45,717 nucleotides of DNA, from contig JANJVS010000127.1 of the NCBI GenBank assembly GCA_024709955.1, positions 1 through 45,717 on the forward strand. Reading direction: 5' to 3'. Origin of the DNA: Rhodocyclaceae bacterium. Its GTDB lineage: Bacteria > Pseudomonadota > Gammaproteobacteria > Burkholderiales > Rhodocyclaceae. Position numbers and translations under genes: made by a program. The notes below the pieces were generated by a model, which saw only the letters and a list, made by a program, of their open reading frames with translations, made no database searches and was not told where the DNA came from. Positions 1-8,116 of this stretch are shown in pieces (within the stretch, counting starts at the first letter, position 1; every line of letters starts with the position of its first letter).

Positions 1-53
1 CCATCCTCGGCATTGCGACCCTGCTCGGCGCGGGGAAAGATCTGGGGTTTTAG
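1..53 (+). CDS. 3' end of an unidentified gene (partial)
   Basis: An open frame enters from the left edge and ends at TAG 51-53. It encodes the tail ILGIATLLGAGKDLGF. The hydrophobic stretch suggests the end of a membrane protein, but sixteen residues are too few to name a family. A convergent small reading frame begins just after it. Confidence 0.4.
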   Translation, partial: ILGIATLLGAGKDLGF

Positions 54-60
54 GCGAAGT

Positions 61-165
61 TCAGAGTTGGGCGGCCAGGGCGAACATGCCGCCCACGTTG
101 ATGGCGAAGCCAAGCGCGAGCTTGACCGGGTGGTGCTTGAAAGACTTGGCAACGGCTTGCGTCAT
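61..165 (-). CDS. Small putative membrane protein (34 aa)
   Basis: The frame starts at ATG 165 and ends at TGA 63-61, giving 34 residues beginning MTQAVAKSFKHH. An AAGGAG ribosome-binding site lies about 7 nt upstream, which is the main reason to believe it is translated. The first 15 residues are basic (K and H) and the rest forms one hydrophobic segment containing FAINVGGMFALAAQL, so a single-pass inner-membrane peptide is plausible. It lies downstream of copA on the same strand after a gap of about 200 bases, so it could be transcribed with it or separately. I do not recognise the family. Confidence 0.45.
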   Translation of the reverse strand: MTQAVAKSFKHHPVKLALGFAINVGGMFALAAQL

Positions 166-362
166 GACGATCTCCTTCATGCAAGAACTGAAGCCATTGT
201 GGACAAACCCGGATCCCAGCTCCAATTGTGATTGCCGATAACACCGATGGAACGACGCTATCGAGGCTGACCCTTTACCGCTCCGAACAGCAATTTATGC
301 AGCGAGTGTTTGCCAGCGACTGACCGTAAAAGACCATGGGTTGATCACTGATCATCGCGACT

Positions 363-2678
<2,316 letters not shown>

Positions 2679-2682
2679 GCGG

Positions 2683-3345
2683 TCAACTCCTTGGCGATGC
2701 CTGGTTCTGTCTGTTGTTCCAACGTGGAAAGAAGGCCGGGGTCGCCTGAGCATAATGTATCCACGCGTCGCCGAAGACGGCAGCGGAATCGCGTTCCTCG
2801 CGCTGGGCGAGGCGCACATACACGACGAGCAGGACGGGAAACATCACCAGCGTGATCAGCGTCGGCCATTGAAACAGGAATCCGACCATGATCAGGACGA
2901 AGGCGACGTACTGCGGATGGCGCACACGCGCATAAGGACCGCTGGTCGCCAGTTGGCCGCCAGACTGCGCCTCATAGAGCACGCGCCACGCGGCCGCGAG
3001 CAGCCAGAAGCCGCCGCCGATGAGCGCGGCGGACAACAGGTGGAATGGCCCAAAGTGCGGATTGGCGCGCCAGCCGAACATCACTTCGAGCAGATGGCCG
3101 GAGTCGTGGGCGAGGAAGTCCACGCCGGGGAACTGCTTGGTCAGCCAGCCCAAGAGCAGATAGATGGTGAGCGGAAAGCCATACATCTCCGTGAACAGCG
3201 CGACCACGAACGCCGAAAACATGCCCAAGGTGCGCCAGTCGCGAGCGCTTTGCGGCTTGAAGAAGCTGAAAGCAAAGAAGATGAACAGGGCCGAGTTGAT
3301 CAGTACCAGGGACCACAATCCATAGGCGGGGGCAGTTTCAGTCAT
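2683..3345 (-). CDS. Isoprenylcysteine carboxylmethyltransferase (ICMT)-family membrane protein
   Basis: A 220-residue polytopic membrane protein. The C-terminal half carries the ICMT/PEMT signature ([20 protein letters not shown], about residues 140-160) and a later EER(D) segment, which in the family binds S-adenosylmethionine and substrate at the membrane face. Bacteria make no prenylated CAAX proteins, so the substrate is unknown; such proteins often occur in bacterial copper and mercury resistance loci. Its ATG overlaps the stop of the DUF2933 gene by 4 nt (ATGA) and its stop is 4 nt from copA, so it belongs to a tightly coupled operon. A methyl transfer to lipid or protein in metal stress is inference only. 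Confidence 0.8.
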   Translation of the reverse strand: MTETAPAYGLWSLVLINSALFIFFAFSFFKPQSARDWRTLGMFSAFVVALFTEMYGFPLTIYLLLGWLTKQFPGVDFLAHDSGHLLEVMFGWRANPHFGPFHLLSAALIGGGFWLLAAAWRVLYEAQSGGQLATSGPYARVRHPQYVAFVLIMVGFLFQWPTLITLVMFPVLLVVYVRLAQREERDSAAVFGDAWIHYAQATPAFFPRWNNRQNQASPRS

Positions 3346-3605
3346 TTTTCTGCTCCGTCATTGGACTTGCCGTCGCCTCCGCCATGGCCATGGCCGCCGT
3401 GCATGAACAGGTGCATCAGCGGGCAGGCCAGCAGGATCAGGTAGGGTAGCCAGCCGATCATGCCGGAGAGATGCATCCGGTGCTCGAAGGCCAGAAGCAG
3501 GACGCCGAGGAGCGCGAAGCAGCCGAAGACCCAGCGGGAACGGTGGCTTGTTTCGGTGATGGTCGGTGGCGGCGTCCTGTGCGCGGCATGGTCATGGGTT
3601 TGCAT
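3342..3605 (-). CDS. DUF2933 domain-containing small membrane protein
   Basis: An 87-residue protein with a His-rich N-terminus (MQTHDHAAH), two closely spaced hydrophobic helices and a C-terminal Cys/His tract ([18 protein letters not shown]) typical of DUF2933. The family is known only from association with copper and other heavy-metal loci. The His/Cys/Met-rich tail could bind a soft metal at the membrane. AGGAG lies 6 nt before ATG 3605. It is first in the operon that continues into the ICMT-like gene and copA, and a copper-type operator (3707-3720) lies about 100 nt upstream. No enzymatic function can be assigned. Confidence 0.8.
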   Translation of the reverse strand: MQTHDHAAHRTPPPTITETSHRSRWVFGCFALLGVLLLAFEHRMHLSGMIGWLPYLILLACPLMHLFMHGGHGHGGGDGKSNDGAEK

Positions 3606-3706
3606 CGTATTCTCCTGTGGACGATGACGAATGCTGGTCGATTTCGATGAGTCTCACGTCACTCTCACTATGCCCGCGACAATCCGACGCGAACATGGCC
3701 CGGAAA

Positions 3707-3720
3707 TGACATTTTCGTCA
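3707..3720. promoter_or_regulatory. Candidate CusR/CopR box upstream of the DUF2933-ICMT-copA operon
   Basis: TGAC-ATTTTC-GTCA: perfect 4-bp inverted arms around a T-rich 6-nt spacer. The same arm-spacer-arm pattern occurs at 4369, 4920, 7530 and 14320, always upstream of a metal gene. It lies about 100 nt before ATG 3605. Confidence 0.6.
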
Positions 3721-3737
3721 GCTTGACCGGTTGTCCC

Positions 3738-4241
3738 TTAGCGCAACCGCGCAGGCAGACGGTTGCAGCAGGCGCCACTCGACGGATGCGCCTCGTTTTC
3801 GATTTCGTTGCCCTCGATGAATTTCCACACGCTGCGGCGCCAGCGATGCAGACCGCCGCGAAGAATGAGGCCTGCCCCGGCAACGACAGCTTCGACTTGG
3901 GTGAATGTCGCTTGGCGCAGGTCATATTCGACCGTGAGGTCATCCGGGCCTGGAATGGCAGTCGCGACTCCCATCATGCCCAGCAGTCTGCCGCACGCGG
4001 CACGAAGCGCGTCCTGGGTCGGTGCAACGAAGTGGAGCCTGCGTCGCTTGACGATGGGAACGCAATTCCGGAGGCCTCCCGGAGCGGTGTAAAGCGACGG
4101 GGTGGCAATGAATCGCTCCTGGCATTGCGCCGAGCAGAAATGGAATTCGAGCCCCTGCCACTTCGACGAATAAGTGGATGCGTCGATTCTTACATCCATG
4201 CCGCATACCGGATCGCGGCTCGTCGAGGGCTTTCTGGTCAT
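3738..4241 (-). CDS. YHS domain-containing metal-binding protein
   Basis: A 167-residue, apparently cytoplasmic protein. The N-terminal third is a YHS domain (DPVCGMDV at about residue 10, then FHFCSAQCQERF at about 33) whose cysteines resemble those in the N-terminal extension of the neighbouring CopA. The middle has an alternating pattern suggestive of a ferredoxin-like HMA fold, and the C-terminus ends with a CC pair (GACCNRLPARLR). YHS domains in this setting are taken to bind Cu or other soft metals, so a cytoplasmic metal chaperone or buffer is the natural guess. It is transcribed leftwards, divergent from the czcE-like gene, and a copper-type box (4369-4382) lies between them. Confidence 0.7.
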   Translation of the reverse strand: MTRKPSTSRDPVCGMDVRIDASTYSSKWQGLEFHFCSAQCQERFIATPSLYTAPGGLRNCVPIVKRRRLHFVAPTQDALRAACGRLLGMMGVATAIPGPDDLTVEYDLRQATFTQVEAVVAGAGLILRGGLHRWRRSVWKFIEGNEIENEAHPSSGACCNRLPARLR

Positions 4242-4277
4242 GATGATCTCCTCTCCCGTTTGTCGTTATCGGTGGGT

Positions 4278-4318
4278 GATGTCCGTACCTCCTGGACATC
4301 CGGACGAAACATCCGGAC
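4278..4318. repeat. Inverted and direct short repeats upstream of the YHS gene
   Basis: GATGTCC (4278-4284) and GGACATC (4294-4300) form a perfect 7-bp inverted repeat with a 9-nt loop. ACATCCGGAC is directly repeated at 4296-4305 and 4309-4318. All lie within 80 nt upstream of ATG 4241. An operator or a 5'-leader hairpin are both possible. Confidence 0.4.
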
Positions 4319-4368
4319 CGACGTAGACAGCATGCGCCGCCGCCGCTGACAGGGCGATGACGCAAGGA

Positions 4369-4382
4369 TGACTGTTTCGTAA
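4369..4382. promoter_or_regulatory. Candidate CusR/CopR box between the YHS and czcE-like genes
   Basis: TGAC-TGTTTC-GTAA, matching the TKAC-N6-GTMA pattern with one imperfect arm. It lies nearly equidistant (about 128 nt) from the divergent starts at 4241 and 4511. Confidence 0.45.
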
Positions 4383-4510
4383 GGATGGCGGATGTCGCGA
4401 TCGTAATTTCCCGGTCATCGTCCTGTTGGTATCGCGCTCACAGGATGGCACCGCGGTTGGACGAAAGCAGTCCGGTCGACATCAACCTAACCTCTATCAA
4501 GGAGAACATC

Positions 4511-4903
4511 ATGCAAGTCAGTTTTTCAAAATTCGGCCTGGTTGCGGCATTGGCCCTTGCCGGTACGGGCTCCGCCTATGCTCATGTGGATACTTCCGAA
4601 GGTGGCACGTTGCACTGGATCGGTCACGTCTCGGAATCAAAAATTGCACCGACCGCCAACCAGCTGGCACCCTTTGGCTATGTCGCTACCGTTGCGCCCG
4701 ACCGGGAAATCAGCCTGCCGAGCGGCAGCACCCATTTGAACGTCACACGCCAGGAAACCGTCAAGATCAATGTGGGTGGCAAGAGCGTGGTCTGGTCCTT
4801 CGACACGCTGGGCACCCCATTCTTCCCTCTCTCGAAGGTGCTTCCCGGCGCCGAAGGCATCACGGTGTATGTCGTGGAGAACCCCTCCTTGCAGGGGGGC
4901 TGA
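4511..4903 (+). CDS. CzcE-family periplasmic metal-binding protein
   Basis: A 130-residue secreted protein with a signal peptide ending near SAYAH (about residue 20). The rest is a small beta-rich domain with the CzcE-like segment VVWSFDTLGTPFFPLSKVLP (about 90-110) and a strand VYVVE near the end. CzcE of Cupriavidus metallidurans is a periplasmic copper-binding protein of about this size. AAGGAG lies 7 nt before ATG 4511; the reading frame is open further upstream but has no supported start. It is a single gene, divergent from the YHS gene and followed by copK, with a copper-type box upstream. Role inferred: periplasmic copper buffering or sensing. Confidence 0.8.
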   Translation: MQVSFSKFGLVAALALAGTGSAYAHVDTSEGGTLHWIGHVSESKIAPTANQLAPFGYVATVAPDREISLPSGSTHLNVTRQETVKINVGGKSVVWSFDTLGTPFFPLSKVLPGAEGITVYVVENPSLQGG

Positions 4904-4919
4904 CAAGGCTGATGGAGCG

Positions 4920-4935
4920 GTGACATAAACGTCAC
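4920..4935. promoter_or_regulatory. Candidate CusR/CopR box upstream of copK
   Basis: GTGAC-ATAAAC-GTCAC: perfect 5-bp inverted arms with a 6-nt spacer, about 72 nt upstream of the copK start. It fits the pattern of the other four boxes. Confidence 0.6.
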
Positions 4936-5007
4936 TTCTCCGTCGGCAAACGGTCAGGATCAATCCAATAGCATTCGTATCGCAGCACAACTTTATAGGA
5001 GATGAAA

Positions 5008-5292
5008 ATGCTGAAAGAGATGTTGGTGGTTGCCGTGATGGGCGCCGTTTCCGTTACCGCGTTTGCTTCCGACCAAGCGCGCGCTAACGCCAGCCAGGTC
5101 ATCGAGCTGAAGGATGGTTCGACGCTCTACGTCTTCAAGGATGGCAAGATGGCCATGGAAGACAAGGTGGGTCGTGCAATTCGCATGAAAACGGATACCG
5201 TGATGGAAACCAAGGATGGCCGGAAGATCATCATGCACGGCGATGAAGTCATGCGCCTCGACAACCTGTTGAATGAGGGGCATCGCGGTTAG
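5008..5292 (+). CDS. copK: CopK-family periplasmic copper-binding protein
   Basis: A 94-residue precursor with a signal peptide (MLKEMLVVAVMGAVSVTAFAS) and a mature region with the CopK pattern: ELKDGSTLYVFKDGKMAMEDKVGR, then a run of methionines, VMETKDGRKIIMHGDEVMRL and a C-terminal GHRG. CopK of C. metallidurans is a small periplasmic all-beta protein that binds Cu(I) through methionines and Cu(II) through a C-terminal site. Two ATGs are possible (5002 and 5008); AGGAG is about 6 nt before 5008 but only 2 nt before 5002, so I prefer 5008. It is monocistronic, with a copper box upstream and a strong hairpin downstream. High-copper periplasmic sequestration is the likely role. Confidence 0.85.
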   Translation: MLKEMLVVAVMGAVSVTAFASDQARANASQVIELKDGSTLYVFKDGKMAMEDKVGRAIRMKTDTVMETKDGRKIIMHGDEVMRLDNLLNEGHRG

Positions 5293-5307
5293 CGGCCTTT
5301 GTCACAT

Positions 5308-5343
5308 CCCACGCAACGGCTCCTGCGGAAACCGTTGCGTGGG
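5308..5343. terminator. Strong 12-bp hairpin between convergent copK and cytochrome c genes
   Basis: Perfect inverted repeat CCCACGCAACGG (5308-5319) / CCGTTGCGTGGG (5332-5343) with a 12-nt loop. There is no T-tract on either strand, so it is either a bidirectional structural terminator or an mRNA 3'-end stabiliser. Confidence 0.6.
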
Positions 5344-5366
5344 CGCCGACGTGATGCCACTCGCGC

Positions 5367-5750
5367 TTATTCGATACCGGCCTGACACTGTCTCGCGCGC
5401 ACATAGGCGGTGATATGTGCCACCTCGTCAGGCACGACGCCCTTCACCGGCGCCATGTCGCCGAACTTCCAGTGATGCGCACGCACGCCGTTCTTCACCG
5501 CCAGTTGGAAGGCGGCATCCGCATGGTGGGATGGCACATAGACGCGATGCAGGAAGGGGGGGCCCTTGTCCGTGCCCTTGAGATCGACGCCGTGACAGCT
5601 GGCGCAGTTCCTCTCGTAGAGCGGTTTTCCGGCGGCCGGATTGGGCATCAGGCCGGGCGCCGGTTTCGGAATCTGCCAGCCCTGGGCCAAGGCTGGCATA
5701 CCGATGAAGGCGCTGACGAGCATCAGTCTGCGGAATTGGCGAATCGGCAT
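5367..5750 (-). CDS. Periplasmic monohaem c-type cytochrome
   Basis: A 127-residue protein with a signal peptide ending near PALAQG, a haem-attachment motif CASCH (about residues 49-53) and a probable axial methionine in FGDMAPV. Size and order fit class I cytochrome c. It would carry electrons in the periplasm. AAAGGA lies 7-8 nt before ATG 5750; the frame stays open upstream through non-coding sequence including a dispersed repeat, so the longer start is rejected. It is the last gene of the DUF411 to cytochrome operon. A redox partner for Cu(I)/Cu(II) conversion is conceivable but not shown. Confidence 0.85.
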   Translation of the reverse strand: MPIRQFRRLMLVSAFIGMPALAQGWQIPKPAPGLMPNPAAGKPLYERNCASCHGVDLKGTDKGPPFLHRVYVPSHHADAAFQLAVKNGVRAHHWKFGDMAPVKGVVPDEVAHITAYVRARQCQAGIE

Positions 5751-5792
5751 TCGATTTCCTTTGCGATCAGCTTGGGTGGCATGCCGGTACCA

Positions 5793-5819
5793 CACCGTCC
5801 CGCCAGCACCGACTTTCGG
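5793..5819 (-). repeat. Dispersed 26-bp repeat, copy A (intergenic)
   Basis: Begins CACCGTCCCGCCAGCACC and ends GACTTTCGG. It lies between the cytochrome c and DUF302 genes. One of eight related copies; strand is given with the AAAGTCGG... reading as forward. Confidence 0.75.
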
Positions 5820-5827
5820 AGCAGTCC

Positions 5828-6220
5828 TCAGAGTGCCTGCATCACCCGTTCGAGCTTGCCGCGCACCGTGGCGGCGAGAGGCTCGATCTTCGGGTTGTCG
5901 ACGAGTTGAAGCACGGCCGCCGGATCCATGAACTCGACGAACACCGCGCCGACAGCATCCTGCCGGACGACGACGTTGCAGGGCAGCAGCAGGCCGATGG
6001 ATGGTTCGGCGGTCATCGCCTGGTGCGCCAGCTTGGGGTTGCACGCGCCGAGGATGCGATACGGCGGCATGTCCTCATCCAGTTTCTTCTTCACCGTGGC
6101 CGAAACATCGATGTCGGTAAGCACGCCGAAGCCTTCCTTCTGCAACTCGGCGGTGACGCGCTCGATGGCCTGATCGAATGCAAGCGCGACCTGCTTGCCG
6201 AAACCGTAGCGTGTGCTCAT
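5828..6220 (-). CDS. DUF302 domain-containing protein
   Basis: A 130-residue protein without a signal peptide that matches DUF302 over its whole length (FDQAIERVTAELQKEGFGVLTDIDV, then ILGACNPKLAHQAM and GLLLPCNVVV). The family forms small alpha/beta dimers of unknown biochemistry, common near sulfur-oxidation and metal-stress genes. Two cysteines (in GACNP and LPCNV) could bind a ligand. It sits between the SHOCT gene and the cytochrome gene on the same strand and is probably part of one transcript from the promoter near 7530. The dispersed repeat lies in the gap after its stop. Confidence 0.85.
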   Translation of the reverse strand: MSTRYGFGKQVALAFDQAIERVTAELQKEGFGVLTDIDVSATVKKKLDEDMPPYRILGACNPKLAHQAMTAEPSIGLLLPCNVVVRQDAVGAVFVEFMDPAAVLQLVDNPKIEPLAATVRGKLERVMQAL

Positions 6221-6256
6221 TGCTTTCTCCTTGTCACGGACGAGCCCATGTGCGGC

Positions 6257-6493
6257 TCACTCCTTGTTGTGTCCTTCGAGGTCGGCGCGACGCTCCTGAT
6301 ATTCGTCGCGCCCGATCTCGCCGCGCGCATACCGCGCATCCAGAATCTCACGCGGGGATTGCTGTGCTTCGTTATTGTCGCTGCGACCGGACGCCGCTCT
6401 GGCGAACAGCCAGACCAGCAAGGCGATCGGTATCAGCCAGACCAGAATCATGCCGATGCCCATCAGACCCCCTCCGTGGCCGTATCCCCACAT
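6257..6493 (-). CDS. SHOCT domain-containing small membrane protein
   Basis: A 78-residue protein with a Gly/His N-terminus (MWGYGHGGG), one transmembrane helix (about residues 10-32) and a C-terminal SHOCT domain (PREILDARYARGEIGRDEYQERRADL). SHOCT is a short oligomerisation module often placed at protein ends. Such stand-alone SHOCT membrane proteins are common in copper-resistance clusters, with unknown function. It lies 22 nt after the Met-rich gene and 36 nt before the DUF302 gene, in the same operon. Confidence 0.85.
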   Translation of the reverse strand: MWGYGHGGGLMGIGMILVWLIPIALLVWLFARAASGRSDNNEAQQSPREILDARYARGEIGRDEYQERRADLEGHNKE

Positions 6494-6515
6494 GGCAATG
6501 CCTCCATGAACGTGG

Positions 6516-7001
6516 TCAATTGGCGGGTTTCGGCTGTTCGCCCGGCTGCAAACCCATGCGACCCTGCATCATCATCTGCATCATGTCCATGCGCTTCTCC
6601 ATCATCTCCATGCGCTTGGACATCATGTCGCCGCCGACCATGCCTTCCCCCATCATGCCCATGCCGCCTTGACCGCCCATCATGCCCATGCCGCCCTGCA
6701 TCATTGGACAGCCCATCATGCCCGATTGCATGCCCCGGGCCATGCCCATGTTCTCTTGCATGGTTTGCATGTGCTCCCCCATGATCTTCTGGCGTTCGTC
6801 ATCGGTCTTGGCCTTGGCCAGCCGTTCGAGCTGGGTGCGCATTCGGCCCAGGTTGTCCTGCATCTTCTGCACGGTCTTGCCATCCGGTTGTGCCTGGGCA
6901 GTTTGTGCCTTGCCGGGCTCCGGGTGATGGGCATCGTCGGCATATACCGGCATGGTCAGGACGATGGAGGCAGCGATAGCGGAAAGTGTGATCGTTTTCA
7001 T
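6516..7001 (-). CDS. Met/His-rich secreted protein, probable copper binder
   Basis: A 161-residue protein with a signal peptide ending near PVYADD, a His-containing start to the mature chain (DAHHPEPG), a helical segment (about 45-85) and a second half dominated by methionine: runs such as GMMGCPMMQGGMGMMGG and MDMMQMMMQGRMG. Such Met-rich tracts bind Cu(I) or Ag(I) in the periplasm. ATG 7001 follows TAGGAG at 7-8 nt; the in-frame ATG 27 nt further up lies in the preceding gene's 3' end and is rejected. It is second in the operon after DUF411. Low sequence complexity makes family assignment weak; metal binding is inferred from composition. Confidence 0.8.
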   Translation of the reverse strand: MKTITLSAIAASIVLTMPVYADDAHHPEPGKAQTAQAQPDGKTVQKMQDNLGRMRTQLERLAKAKTDDERQKIMGEHMQTMQENMGMARGMQSGMMGCPMMQGGMGMMGGQGGMGMMGEGMVGGDMMSKRMEMMEKRMDMMQMMMQGRMGLQPGEQPKPAN

Positions 7002-7024
7002 GGTGTTGCTCCTATGGTGAAGTT

Positions 7025-7462
7025 TCAATGACGGGCGAAGGACGACGTGCTGCCGTCCTGGCGCACCAGGAAGATTTCGTAGGGCTGCTTGCCGGGCATG
7101 TCCATGCCGGGAGCGCTCTGCGGCATGCCGGGCGAAACGAGACCCTTGGCCTTCGGCTTTTCCGCGAGCAGGCGCTTGACATCATCGGCCGGAACATGGC
7201 CCTCGACCAGATAGCCGCCGACCTCGGCGGTGTGGCACGATCCCATGCCGACCGGCACGCCCAACCGCTGCTTGTGCGGCGTGACATCGTTCATTTCGTG
7301 GGTGACGACCTTGAAGCCATTTGCCTTCATGTGCTCGACCCACTTGCCGCAGCAGCCGCAGGTCGGGCTTTTGTAAACCTTGACGGCCGGCAAGGCGCCA
7401 GCTGCCCAGGCGGCGGGCGTGAGCAAGACAAACAGGACAGCGGCACGGATTGCAGGTTTCAT
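7025..7462 (-). CDS. DUF411 domain-containing periplasmic protein
   Basis: A 145-residue precursor with a signal peptide (ending AWAAG), then a DUF411 domain: VYKSPTCGCCGKWVEHMKANGF (about 28-49), a conserved GMGSCHTAEVGGYLVEGHVP segment (about 72-91) and a Met/Pro-rich loop (GMPQSAPGMDMPG). The CGCC motif and the second Cys-His pair are the expected metal ligands. The family is widespread in copper clusters and thought to handle metal in the periplasm. It is the first gene of the operon running to the cytochrome at 5367, with a copper-type box about 67 nt upstream of its ATG. Confidence 0.88.
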   Translation of the reverse strand: MKPAIRAAVLFVLLTPAAWAAGALPAVKVYKSPTCGCCGKWVEHMKANGFKVVTHEMNDVTPHKQRLGVPVGMGSCHTAEVGGYLVEGHVPADDVKRLLAEKPKAKGLVSPGMPQSAPGMDMPGKQPYEIFLVRQDGSTSSFARH

Positions 7463-7529
7463 GCAGTACTCCTTTCTGATTCGACGACACCAGTATGAGC
7501 TGCGGACACCAACGCCAGCCTGACCGCGG

Positions 7530-7547
7530 GATTACATTTCTGTCATC
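7530..7547. promoter_or_regulatory. Candidate CusR/CopR box upstream of the DUF411 operon
   Basis: GATTAC-ATTTCT-GTCATC, one mismatch between 6-bp inverted arms around a 6-nt spacer. Fifteen of its 18 bases match the box at 14320. Confidence 0.6.
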
Positions 7548-7597
7548 TTCACCGGCAGTGCTGGCAAGTCTTCCGCTGCAACATCGATGCTGTAACT

Positions 7598-8080
7598 TCA
7601 GTGCTTATGGTCCGCATGGCCGTCCTGCGCCATCGCCTTTGGCATCGCCAGCGGGGTAAAGCGGGCTTGCTCCGCCGCTTTGCCCGCGAGCGTCACCGAC
7701 ACCACCGCCTTCATGTCGGATGTAGACGCATAGGTGCCCGTCCCCTTCAGCCGGTTGTCGCCATCCGGAGCCAGATTGACCGTCGCCTTGGCCTTGCCAG
7801 CGAGAATGGTGACCGTGCCTTTGGCACCCGCCGTCGGCACCTTGCTCCCCGCGTGGTCGGTGACATAGACGATCACCGGATTGTTCTTTGCCTCCTTGCT
7901 GTCCTTGGTGACCACCAGTTCGAAGTGGTAGACGCCGGCCATGCGCAGTTGTCCCCCGTTGGGGGCCTGCTGCGTATCAAGGTATTCATCGGTATGCGCC
8001 ATGGCGTTGATGGATGCCAGCGCGAACAGGCCAGCGGCGGTTGCAGCTACTGCGGCGCTCATCATCTTGCGGAACTTCAT
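7598..8080 (-). CDS. Secreted protein associated with the RND efflux operon
   Basis: A 160-residue precursor with a signal peptide (ending NAMAHT), a predicted beta-sandwich middle (GGQLRMAGVYHFELVV, then VIVYVTDHAGSKV and AKGTVTILAGKAKATVNLAP) and a His-rich end (DGHADHKH). It begins 36 nt after the RND pump gene stops and is probably co-transcribed with it. The beta-rich, HMA-less architecture resembles small periplasmic proteins seen at the end of heavy-metal RND operons; I cannot name the family. A metal scavenger feeding the pump would fit. Confidence 0.65.
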   Translation of the reverse strand: MKFRKMMSAAVAATAAGLFALASINAMAHTDEYLDTQQAPNGGQLRMAGVYHFELVVTKDSKEAKNNPVIVYVTDHAGSKVPTAGAKGTVTILAGKAKATVNLAPDGDNRLKGTGTYASTSDMKAVVSVTLAGKAAEQARFTPLAMPKAMAQDGHADHKH

Positions 8081-8116
8081 GGGTATCTCCTTAATTGCGT
8101 TGGGTACTACCTGGGT

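Noticed and set aside
342-354. Duplicated TGATCA downstream of copA as terminator or operator
   Set aside because: Two restriction-site-like hexamers one base apart cannot form a useful hairpin and have no T-tract.
4400-4420. TCGTAATTTCCCGGTCATC as a sixth copper box
   Set aside because: Arm spacing is off by one to two bases and the left arm does not match; the site at 4369 is better.
7801-7840. GACCGTGCCTTTGGCACCCGCC as a repeat copy
   Set aside because: It lacks the GCCGACTTT end and shares only short GC-rich words.
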